From Puffinus mauretanicus (lineage: Eukaryota; Chordata; Aves; Procellariiformes; Procellariidae): 64,000 nucleotides of DNA. Below, piece by piece: positions 36,064 to 47,110 of the stretch; position 1 is the stretch's first letter; the number at the start of each line of letters is the position of its first letter. The notes beneath the pieces are model-generated. The model did no database searches and was not told the DNA's origin. It worked only from the letters and a program-made list of their open reading frames with translations. The translations under genes and the position numbers were made by a program. The stretch spans positions 682,001 to 746,000 of the forward strand of contig JAJKFH010000385.1 of NCBI GenBank assembly GCA_023333565.1. The letters are read 5' to 3'.

Positions 36064-36950
36064 ACATATATACAACCTCTCAGTGAGGGAAACAGCGGTT
36101 TTGAAGTATCTCGTATAAAAAGTAAACACCTTTAAATAAAGCTCAGCAACCCTCCAGATCCAGGCAGGGTAGTTATGCTCTCTTTAGCCTGTCCTTCTTC
36201 TATCTTCAAAGCGGTCTGTGAAATCGGTTTTAACTTTGCCACTCGATTTCTTTCCTTTGCGACACTTTATGACAACTGCTGAGTAACCGGGAAGCAGCAC
36301 AGCAACATCACCCAGAACACCCTCCACTGTCCCAAGGCAAATTGCACAGCTTAGATTTAATTTGTATTTATATGCTTGCATTTTCCACACATTAAATGTG
36401 TGGTCTAAGCAAAAACCTCAGCCAGAGTCTCCACTGCCTTCATCCAGACTCAGCCATGAGCTCTCACATGTCCCACTAAAACAACCAGGACCCCACCTGG
36501 GCCCCAAAATCCATTTTATTTAGAGCACTTTGCTTTACAAGGAGCTCCGTAATGCTCCGTTCAAAGATACATAGTGCTCAGAAATTTTATTCTTGATGGA
36601 AGCTGTATTTAAAATGTTTTTCTACTGTTCTCAGCGAGGATTCACGTTTTGCATGTGTGACAAAGCAGACATTGTCTGCAAGAAGCTATAAATCCTGAGT
36701 GCACAAAACTACCCTAAATCTAATCTAGAGCATCCACGGACCAAATTCGACCCCTAAAATCAAGACGCTCCAATCTCCTCTGCTGCTAAAATAAAGGCAG
36801 AATTTGGTCCTGGAAGCTTAAGGTCGTTCCTCAGTTTGCAGCAGAGCCTAACTAGAAATCTGTCAAGTTTCCAGTCTGCACCTCAAATAGCCTTGTGAAG
36901 TTGTACAATCGGGAAGAAGCAGCCAAGGCAGGGTTTTATTGCCAGGGAAT
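36064..36950. other. Gene-free stretch
   Basis: Mixed AT-rich sequence following the CR1 end. Nothing is supported on either strand. Confidence 0.5.
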
Positions 36951-37110
36951 GTAAACAAATAGCAGGCAGTGCTGCTCATCTATCTCAGGTTGGTGCATAT
37001 AATTTTAATTAAAGCATTTATGTAAATACAGATGCAAATTAGGTTCAGTATAGCATCTGGCAAATTACTATCAGAGCCCTGAGGCTACTGGCAAATTATC
37101 AGCATGAGCT
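36940..37110. promoter_or_regulatory. Candidate conserved noncoding element (homeodomain/POU-like sites)
   Basis: AT-rich, non-repetitive sequence with a forkhead-type GTAAACAAATA near 36952, TTTTAATTAAAGC near 37004, an octamer-like ATGCAAAT near 37031, and a repeated CTGGCAAATTA word at about 37056 and 37089. This density of core sites in unique sequence resembles developmental enhancers. No reading frame fits. Confidence 0.35.
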
Positions 37111-37329
37111 TTCATGATGTGAAGGTACCAAATCCAGTCTTGGTCCAGACGCTGTATATTTTATTTGGCTTAAATTGGCAGTAAAACAACATATTGGTAC
37201 ATACATAAGAAGTTAAATAGTCTTCCATCTGACAAAGAGCTCTGAGGAGGTAAACCAACATCATTAAAATCCGTCCTTTAGACAGCCTATGTCTAGCAAG
37301 AAAAAAAAACCCTTTGCATTTCTGCAACA

Positions 37330-37540
37330 CCTACCAAAGGAACTCAAAGCGCTTCTGAAATGTTAATTAATCCATACTCTCCCCAAGGGAGATCTAGTTT
37401 AAAGATGGTTATATGGAGTCTGCATTCATCTCTCATTTGCCAAAGGCTCGCACTAGGGAAAGCCACAGAGATCGAATCTGGACCTAGGAGCCTTGATTCC
37501 CTGCTCCTCCACGTTCTCATCACAAGACCTCCCTCCCCAA
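37330..37540 (-). repeat. MIR-like ancient SINE relic
   Basis: The segment carries diverged MIR-like blocks in the plus-strand order expected for a reverse-oriented copy: CAAAGCGCTTCTGAAATG with GTTAATTAATCC, then GAGATCGAATCTGGACCTAG and a run of CCTTGATTCCCTGCTCC. Divergence is high and the boundaries are approximate. Confidence 0.45.
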
Positions 37541-38079
37541 AAATCACAAGAACTCGCTCACACCAAAGAGGTGCGAACCTCTTTGGCCTAGATATCACTG
37601 CCTCACAGTAGTGTTAACTTCAAAACCTTGTTAAAACTGCAAAGGTGATTACATGACAAGAAAAAGAAGGGAAAACAAATCACAAGGGGAGAAAAAAAAA
37701 AAACAACTTTTGAAAATTGAAGGAATCTTTAGATCATGCTGAAAGGATCTTATCCTTGGAAAATGAAAAGATATGACCAAGATAATGTTCACAGAAATAT
37801 CAGCATCGACTTCTGGTGATTATTCCTCCCCTCAAGCTGCACTTCCATCTTTAAGGCCTTGCAAGTGGAGATCAATTCCCCTTCTTTCAGAACCCCCCAT
37901 TAAGGTCAATACTTGGAAAGAGGCAATAGCTCCTAAGGTTAAGAGCACACTTAACTTGATCAACATCAATGATGCTTAAGCACATGCTTAACATTTTCCC
38001 TGCAATACCCTTGCAAATTTCCCAGGGTATGAATTTCCCACCAGCAATGAATGAAGTGAAATCACATTTCCAACTTATT

Positions 38080-38430
38080 CAGAACGGATGCAGAAGTTGA
38101 CTGGAAACAATTGTTATTACTGGTGACAAAGAACAGGAGAAGGAAACACAGTAAGGTTTGGAGTCACATGGGTACATTCGCAGCGTGACAAAACGTGACA
38201 CATACATGACATATCATTACTATGACAATGTTTGGAAGACGTGTAATCAGCATTTTGTTAGCATATGGTCATATACTGGCCCCTTCCTGTGCTCAAAATT
38301 AAAAACAAAACAGAGGGACAGAAGCTAAAAGCATCAAGCCACAGACTGGCCTGTTTGCATTCCTTTGCCCTGATATCAGTTATAATGACATTCATTTAAA
38401 TGCTTTGCTTATTGACTTGATTGTTTTATT
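38080..38430. promoter_or_regulatory. Candidate conserved noncoding element with SOX palindrome
   Basis: Unique AT-rich sequence containing AACAATTGTT at 38106-38115, two facing SOX half-sites. It also has repeated GTGACA/TGACA words between 38180 and 38225, TTAGCATATGGTCATAT near 38260, and SOX- and homeodomain-type words near 38415. No repeat family or coding frame is seen. Its status as an enhancer is inference. Confidence 0.35.
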
Positions 38431-41400
38431 TGTCTTTAGCATTTTGCTTCAAAAAAAACCCCCAATAAATAGGTAAAAATAGCAAGTGTTGTTTTTGAAT
38501 GTTGGGATGCCAGTGTGAATTCCTACAAGTAACGGTGAGTTCCTGGCTGCAGGGAGAGTGTAGAAGAGGGGGAACAGGGAATGGAGATGTAATTAAGGAC
38601 ATTATGCTGAGGTCCCGTCTCCTGTGATCTATTGGAACAGGCTAAACATGAGAGCCACATGCCCTGGGAAGCCGGGCATCCCTGCTCTCCACGGTATATA
38701 TATAGGAAACTTGCTAGAGAGCAGTAACATTTCAGGCTCAGCTCCTCCATAGCATGTTTGCATCTTGACTGTAACCTGCTCTAGCAAAATCATTTTCTGG
38801 GTCCCCTTTGCAGGATGAAAAAATGCCAAGTTTCACTGGAGGGGAGGGAAAGACTGTTACAAAAGATGAGACACTTCCCATTCTTTTTTTGGGAGAAAAC
38901 CAAGCCAAAATCACTGCCTTGCCATGTAGCTGTTTCAAGTCAGAACCCACATTCCTCATGGAGGCCAAGTTGGCGATCTTGATGCTTTCTTGTTGATAAT
39001 CACATCTCAATAGGCTTTTATCTGATCTGAGACTTAATTGGGCAATTCCAATAGACCGAATGATTGCACTAGTTTTGCCAAAGGCAATAAGTAACTTTAA
39101 ACATACAAGCAAACAGACAAATAAAAAGACTCGCAGGTCTGACGTGGCCTTTGCCATCCGTTGCACTCAGCTGGCACATGCTTAGGGACCTGTTTGGAAA
39201 TCGGTGCATCCTACACTGTACTGAGAAGCCGAGCTGTTCAGGTAGCAACTCACAACCTAGGGACACCGGTGCACCAAAGGAAAAGGAGCAGCAAGAGGGT
39301 TCGGTTCTAGGTAGGCTATGGGAGAGGAGGTTTTAATCTTCTGCCTGAACTTGTGTAAATCATTTTTATTCCTCAGTGCTTCTACACCTAATTCTTGTAA
39401 CAAAACTTTTCTGTATCACAAATACTGGGATGGAAAATATGCAAGCAGATACCAGGTGCTTTAAGAGAGATACCAGGTATTTTAAGAGAGATGGGATTAA
39501 ATAAGCACCGATAAACTGCTCTCTTTGCTTCTCCAACAAGGCTGGGGATGACCTTGAGGTGTATTTCTGGAGCAAAGAAACGTGTAACTCTAAAAGGCTG
39601 GGGAGGAAGAGAGGAGCAGTAGTTCACCAAAGGACCTGCAGTAGCAGTGTAACAACATAAGCTCTTGAAGGGAGCCAAGGATTAAAACTTGGTGTGGAAA
39701 GACAGAGTAGGTGGTAAAAACCCAATGGAGTTACCGTCTTTTGAGACTTGGGTGGTGGAGCTGTGCTAGCAAAAGGAAGGGGGTTGCTCTGCCCAAGAGG
39801 TAAAGTTGTGCCTTGTTTTCTCTGTCTGCATATTTTTCCACTTTTTATTTTTGGATCTTGCAACATTATCCAGCATTAGATGGCACATAGCTAGAATAAC
39901 CGCTGCCATGCCCTGCTCCGGAGCGTGAGGGGAACACCAGAACCTCCCCGCAAAGGATGACAAGAGAGGATCTGCAACATTAAAAATGCCCTTTTCACCT
40001 CTTTTTTACTGAGGAGGATCTGAAAACGCTCCTTTAAAAATTTACAGGAACTAAGACCCCAGAAGCACTCCAGCAGCAGACGAACACCCACGTAACCTTG
40101 TCAAAACGCTACACGGCAGATAGGGCTATCGCAGCAAAGCCCTGGTCGAGAAGAGCCCAGCACGAGCCCCTCGCAGGCTGGAGGAAGGGCGGCTTCCCCA
40201 GCGCATGCCCGCCGTGCCTCGGGCTGTGCCAGCACGGCCATGTCACTCGGGAATCACACCTCTCCACGCTTTTTGGCCAGTACAGCTTTGCTGGTAGAAG
40301 TCTGTAGTGTAGGCACGGCTTAACCCTAAGCTATTTTCAGAAGGCGGCGAGATGCAAGCTAACTTCCCAGCACACAGTACAACCTGCATTGTAATACAAA
40401 ATTCAGCCTTTGTGCCTTTCCACACAGAGCTGCTCAGGCCACTGGAGGTGGGGACCATCGGATGCTGTCAAGTAAGTGTCAAGATGCCGATGCCATGAAA
40501 TAAAAGGTTTCATAAAAAGCCTGACAGGACAGTTTTCATTGATATGCAAACTCTAGATGAGCGCTGTTTCGGGAGAGGATTTGGCACCCAGGATGGAGCT
40601 GTAACACTCACGGCTTACACGCTCCCCTGGAGCACTGGTGGCTGTGGCCCCGTCACGTCACCTTAGTGCAGAAGGACCCAACTATGCCAGCACGGCAGTC
40701 GCAAGGCGACTTTGCGCTCCTTAAGCCAAGGCAAGCAGGAGACATACAGCATCAGCGGGAAAAATGATAAACTAACACACCTCAAATGACGATTAAAATC
40801 TTCTGAAAAGGCCAAGTTTAGCAGGTCTTGCAGGACAGCTTCATTCCAGACTCAACCAGGATCTATTTTATTTGGCTAGTTGACCTGTTCCCCCATTTCT
40901 ACCCATGAACTATAAGGCTGGGTTTGTCCTTTCCTCCTCTTAATTTTAGGCTTAAATAACATTTTCCTGAGTCAGAATTTAATATGAACCAAAGCGGCTG
41001 CTGGCTGGAGTACCCACCAATCTAAATGCACGTGAAAATTTAAGCTAACACTTCCAAACCTGGATATCCCCCCAGGGACACAAGGAAAACATGGATATAG
41101 CTAATGAACAGCTGTTTTCTACAAAAAATGCTGGAGACACACAAGTCCCAACGAACCACTGGGACCATTGATCACTTAGATGCCAAGACATCACTTTAAA
41201 GGCTAGACTTTAGAAACCACTATTCATAAATGTTAGCAATCATTTTTATCTTGACTTGTACATGAGTACACTGGCAGAAAAGGAAAATGAATAATGAGTT
41301 GCAGCATCCTCCAAAGCACGGTCCAGTCCTCAGTCCGGAACTGTTGAAATCGGGAATCTGCCCAAGAGTGCGAACAGACACGCTTTTTCCTTGGAAATGT

Positions 41401-43100
41401 AACCCGCAGCTGAGCAGCATGCAGAAGACACATCTGGTATTTCTCTGGCTGCCGGCAGCTCTTTTAGTTCACGTTATGACACCAAGAACTGAAAATTGGT
41501 GTTTCTACAGAGAACCCCTCCCTCTTCCAGTTATTTCGTAAGTTTCTACTTACTGAAAATGTCAATCATCACTGTATTTTCTCATGTCATTGATACCTGA
41601 TCATTGATGCCCTTGGCAGGGACAGGACACAGCCCCCAACGCTTTGAATTACACTGGTGTTCCCTCTGCTGAGGAACAGAGATTTTGCAACATCCCCCAC
41701 CTGTGATTCAACCCCAAACTCAGAGAGGAGGAACAGGGCCTGTTTTGGGCAGACTCCTCCTAACTACCAAGGAAGAAGCAAGGAAGGGGCTCCCAAAACT
41801 TAGGCAAAGCTTCATGCCATGGGATGAGGTGGGGCAGATCTTCCACAAGGAAGAGAACAGCTCTACAGATGGAGAGGTAACGGCACCACTGGCAACTCAA
41901 AAAATGACGATGATCTGCTCCGCAGCCTCTACTGCAGCTGTCTCTGGAAGAGCTGCACCAACCAAGGGTCAGGGACTCAATTCCTGTGTCTACCCAGGAA
42001 TTGCTTCAATAAAGAGCGACAAGAGTTGCTCAAGATCTGGATGCTATTCTTGTAGCAGCAGAGTCCCAGAAGTCTTCCCCAGAGACACATATGCTAGTTT
42101 TGAGGACAAAATTGGATGGCATTCAGCATGCTGCCGGGATATTCCTGGACATCAATGTGACAATGGAGTCCCACCAGGACCTGCTGCAATGTGACCATGT
42201 TCTACCACTAAGTTGCGGCTACCATCAGAATATCTGAGTAGGCTCTTTACCTCGTAGCAGTATAAAATTAAGATGTTAAGATACTTAAACATCACTTTGG
42301 TGAAGGACAGGACTTTGAAATTCTACCCTGGATCCATCATAACTTCATTCCACCAACTAAAAGGAATGGTTCCAGGAGAGAAACCAAGCATCCCTTGTAA
42401 TTTGAAATTATGTGGGATGAAATATTCACACTCTGTAAGAAATCATAATGAGAAAGTTGTACCAGGGAATGCTCCTGATACGGACCTATTTTGCCGTCTG
42501 GCTCCACTCCGGTGCTATCTGCAAGTCCAGAAGCTTGAACAACATTAAAGGTTGGTCATTCCAAACACACAGGAGCCTTTTTATTCTAAAGGCCAGCTGC
42601 ATATGGAAAAGACGTTAAACTTTGTCCTCACCCCTGGAGTCATACCTGTTCTCTTTAAAGCATATTTCCCTACCTTACCAAAAAAAGCCTCCCACATGTA
42701 TTTACACCAGTGTTTGCTCTGCAGATGGCTGTGGGAAAGAAATATAGATTTTAATCTGCCTGGCGCACCACCAGCCGAGCTGCAGTTGGGATTTAGTGGA
42801 CAGACTATTGCTGGTAGATGTAAGCAACAGGAAGAACACAATTTTATCTCCAAAATCTGGATGGAGGGGTAAAATAGCTTCCCTGCTGTTTCTTGATACC
42901 AGAGGGAGCTAGAACAACTGGCACCTTTCCAGGAAAGCACTACTCAGTGCTCCTCTCTGCAATCATGTAGGAGCTCAGTTTGGGATGGGACAGGAACAAC
43001 TTGTAGCAATGGCTTCAGATGAAGCTTGGTGAATGTCTCCCTCTTTCACACTAACCAGACTTTAATCAAAAGCAGCATTACAGTTTTGGGCAAAACCATT
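38431..43100. other. Gene-free stretch
   Basis: No supported exon. A chain of plus-strand frames at 41685-42194 (169 codons), 42273-42548 and 42552-42872 is longer than its surroundings, but they lie in different frames with no domain that I recognise. A 21-bp tandem pair lies at 39447-39488. Confidence 0.45.
39447..39488 (+). repeat. Tandem duplication, 21 bp x 2
   Basis: Two adjacent copies of AGATACCAGGT-2nt-TTTAAGAG that differ at two positions. Confidence 0.75.
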
Positions 43101-43130
43101 TCCATCCTCTACTGGCTTCCCATTGCTTGG

Positions 43131-43258
43131 CTCTAGGCAAACTGTTCAACATTTCTGACTCAGTTTCCCCATCTGTTAAACAAGAATAATAAAACCTCCC
43201 CTGGAGAGATCAATTACACTTTGGCGCTTGTAGAGCACCATGCAAAGGAAAGCACTAC
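43131..43258 (+). repeat. MIR SINE relic
   Basis: In order: CTCTAGGCAAACTGTTCAAC, CTGACTCAGTTTCCCCATCT, AATAATAAAACCTCCCC and GGCGCTTGTAGAGCACC. These follow the MIR consensus order (soluble-start block, the CTCAGTTTCC core, the AATAATA block and the GCGCTT block). It is a diverged, old copy in plus orientation. Confidence 0.75.
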
Positions 43259-43259
43259 A

Positions 43260-46230
43260 GACCATCAGTAAAGCAGCCAAGACTCTGCTAAGAAGGCTGA
43301 AGACCAGACACTAGACTAGGTTAGTCTGGTGATGAATCTGACGTGTTTCAGGGGGTTGCCTGAAGTAACAGCTCACCAAGGGACCAACTGAGCCACCGAT
43401 GCTTCAGCGCACCACCAGCCCATTCAACCCCTACAGCCAGACATGTAGTGCAAGCCAAAAAAAAGAGAGAAGCTGCCAGCTTCTTCATATTCATGAGCTC
43501 TTTAATAATGCTCAACAAAACTTGGAGGCATGTTCTCTGCTGTTGCTCTTGCCCTTTTGCACAGCGAGCAAGTCATAAATATTTCAGGGGAAGAGTCCAG
43601 AAAATTTGCAAGATTGGTCCTAGCTTTTTACAGCATTAATGAGCAGGCCATTAATAGTTAATGAAGCAGCTGCTGGTAATTTCAGAGGTAAAGGCAAGAC
43701 GAGAACAGCAGTGTTTGCCCATCCACTACGATGTGATAATGTGAAGGAATGACTTGATCCTTTTATCAAATCCTCCCCATCACAGTAAGACCTGCGAGCT
43801 GATCACAAGACCTCCAGCAGAACTGCACCTGACCCGCCGGCCCCGCTGCTGTCACCCAGCAGGGACGGACACCGCTGCCAAGGGTCTGAACCGACCGTCC
43901 TGATGCTCCGGGCATACCTGCAGGAGTGGAAGGCCCTCGTGCTGCATCTTACTTAAACACAAGTGCACTGTCCCAAACACTTACCCAGCTTGGACCATGC
44001 AATGCATGTGTGCAGGCACATGTGTGCACCCTGTAGTTGTACATATGTAAAAATGCCAGTAAAAAGAGTGGGGGGTTGGGCCTTTTAAAGGTCTCAGCTG
44101 CTTGTGCAAAGCCAAATTCACAATACGATTAGGCAGCCAACTTCAAAGAATAGCTCCTGTGATTTCAGCCTTGCATGCAGCAAGGACTCCAGTGAAAAGG
44201 TATTTTTGCTGTACTTACTCCTTCATACCTCTGAGCTGACATCGCCTTGTCTGCATGTTCGCAGCCGGCAAAGTACGAAGTGTCCCTCGGCCGTCACCGT
44301 TTGGTTACTCCACTTGCCAGGAGCTTTATCAAGGAAGCGTACCACCAGCTGCGCCTGCCAGCCAGGCTGCCGGGAGCAACTCCAGCCCTACAGCCCAGGC
44401 AGGGGCAAAACGGAAAGGGGATGGCAAGAAGAACTGGGTAAAAGTTTGGACATTGCCAAACTCTATTTCCTTCTTTTTACCCTTGCCGGTACCACTGATT
44501 TAAAGGATTTGTGAGGTTGGTTTCTGGCTGCTTCCACGTTTGTGTGTATGTGGGTTTATCAATCCCAGCGCTACTTTTTTTTTTAACTTGCTGGCTAATG
44601 TCTGTCATATTTGACAGAGGTGAAAATCTCAAAGACAGTAACTTTCTACCGGTCTCATGAAAACAGACAGAGTGTGGAGGAAAGATCCCCATCACCGGTG
44701 CCATGAAGGGGAGAGGATGCGGGGTTAGTCTGACCCCTCTCCCACTGCAGGCAGGAATTCAATCTCACCAGTCAAACACACTGGAAAGTGGTCTGTGTCA
44801 GTCCTGCTGCTCCCAGGAGTAATCAGTCTCCTGGATTTCAGCTCACATCACATCTGGCTTGTCACAGATGAAGCTTCTTCTGCTCGACAACTGGTAAGGG
44901 TCTGCACAAAAAGCAAGGATCGGTAGCAGACAGACTCCCTGAAGACCCCCAGGTGGACAGGGACAGCACAGACCCAATCTTCTTCAACAGCAAGCCCATG
45001 AACTGAGTGGGGTTTGGATGCAATCTGAATACCTCCCTTTTATGTAAGTGTCCTTAGCACAGAGTGCAAAAGTTTGCACTTTATCCGTTCGGGACGTAAT
45101 GCTCAGAGCCAGCAGTCAAGAGCCTTGAATTCACTGGGAAGAAGAAAAGGAAAATAAAAGCTTAATTTCAAAGTTATAGTCTTAATTCCACCCTCCAAAC
45201 CAGAGCTGTTAAGTAGTGCAGGTGTCAAAGGCAACTGCAGCGTTGGGCCTTTTGTTAAATAATTGGCTATAATTTGCCTAATCTATCTGCAGGTGCTCAC
45301 TGAAGAGATGAAAAACTTCTCTATCAACACCCTACTCTCACCTAAACTTCCGGACAGACACCTCCGGGGATGTTGTCTTCTAGTTTTTAACAAAACCAGT
45401 CCTTGGCTTTGCTTGCCTTCAAACAAGACTCTGCCTGCCTACTTTCAATGCAGAACAAAGGTGACCGTAATAGGTCCTCACTGTATTAAGACCTGTAAAA
45501 TAAGTAAGTTTATGATATTAAATTTCAAGTAATTATTTTATTCTGCAATTTGATTAAAAACTATCATTTGCCAAACATGCCTTGGAAAAAAAAATTACTA
45601 CTTGGACTTAATAATAAAGTATATAATTAACAATTAATGTATAGTGCTTCCTTTTAAAACCCATGGCATGTAACATTCCTTCATGCTTTAAGTGGGGAGC
45701 ATCTTAAAGTCATTATAAACCTTGATTTAAAGACTTTAATCACATTAAGGATGAAACTTCACGTAAGAACTCTGCCAAACCCAGATATGCATTGGGCTGT
45801 TCCTCACCCTCATACCATCTATTTTACATAATTTAAGAACAGATATTTTAAGACCCCAGACAAGTCAAAAAAGAGTTTAATGACCAAAAAAACCTACCCA
45901 ACTTCAAATGTTTCTTAATCAGCTTCCTACTAGTTGTGTTTCACTTAAAAAAAAAAGAAAAGTAAAAATAACAAGATTCTTGGTATTTTGCCTCCTCCTC
46001 TAGCTACATTGTAAAAGCTTCAGTATCAAGTGTCTGTTAAAGCTTGCTGTTTCTAACTTTTTGAGTACTTACTTTTTACTGATTTGAAAACACAGCGAAG
46101 GGACAAGGGCCATTCACGCACTAGCCAAAAATTAATCAAGGTGCAACACCAACCAAGCCACGTGGCCACAGCGAAAGGTGAAGAGTGTTTCAAGATGAGT
46201 ATCTGCATGTTGTAAAAGACCAATAATAAA
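43260..46230. other. Gene-free stretch
   Basis: No supported exon. AT-rich from about 45500 to 46050. Plus-strand frames around 44100-44510 overlap one another in three frames and carry no domain. Confidence 0.5.
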
Positions 46231-46240
46231 GGGTGGTAAA

Positions 46241-47110
46241 TCACAGTACTTCTCCACCGCTGTGCAGATCAGCGGTCACGAATCTGGGCACAAGAAGGGT
46301 CTCCCGGCCGGTCTGTGCCAGAAGCTCGGCGCAGGAGTTCTTCTGGAGGATGCTATGGCAGTGCCTAGATGCACAAACCAAACCCAACGTGACAGCAACT
46401 TTCCGACACTTGGTAACAGCCTCCACCATGAGATTCAGTAAAAAGATCAGGACGAGAGTGAGAAGGAACAAATGAGACCCCCATCGACACAGGCATGAAC
46501 AAAATACAGGCAGATTAAAAAATAAAATAAAAAAACAAAAGCATGTTAAATGAAAACACGGGCCAGTCTGAGCGATCATGTGAGACCTGCACCTACTGCA
46601 AGGTACTGCCTGTGCCAGTGAGCGGCAGATAGGAAAGGATGCATCACGTCCAAGGAAGCTAACAGAAAAATACAATCAAATTCCAACCTTGGCTGCAGAA
46701 ACCGAAAGGAGCTCATGTACAAAATCAGCAAATACACCATTTCCAAAACGCAGCAAACTACACCTCACACCGTTGCACATAAAACATCCCAAAGAAAAGT
46801 TAAACACGTGGCAGAGACTGAGTGGCAATCCCCATGCCCTCTTGCTGCCTGCTACCTTCTGTAAGTAAAGCAGCCTGCAAACAGCCACAAATCCTTTGCC
46901 AGACAGTACCCTGATGTCTACCACATCACCACCAATTTTGGGATGCAGCAGTGCTAATGTTAAATATCCACTATCCTCCTTGCAACGTACACTTTTCAGG
47001 GGGTGCTTCACATTTAATAGCACATTTCGAAGCAGGTTGCCCACTCCATCAAGCGCCACAAAAGCTCTTTTCCTGCGGACGGAAAGGAGCCTGCCCTCCC
47101 CTGCAAGCAC
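46241..47110 (-). other. Unusually open minus-strand frame, unidentified
   Basis: One minus-strand frame stays open for 870 bases with a single stop, at 46676-46678, dividing it into two blocks of 144 codons. The upstream block (46676-47110) begins at a GTG, not an ATG, and reads smoothly (for example ALLHPKIGGDVVDIRVLSGK). It has a possible splice acceptor (TTGCAG before about 47103) and a possible donor (AAG before GTAGCA, near 46853). The opposite strand is also fairly open here. I recognise no domain. It could be an exon of an unknown gene, a decayed pseudogene, or chance in a GC-richer patch. Confidence 0.2.
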
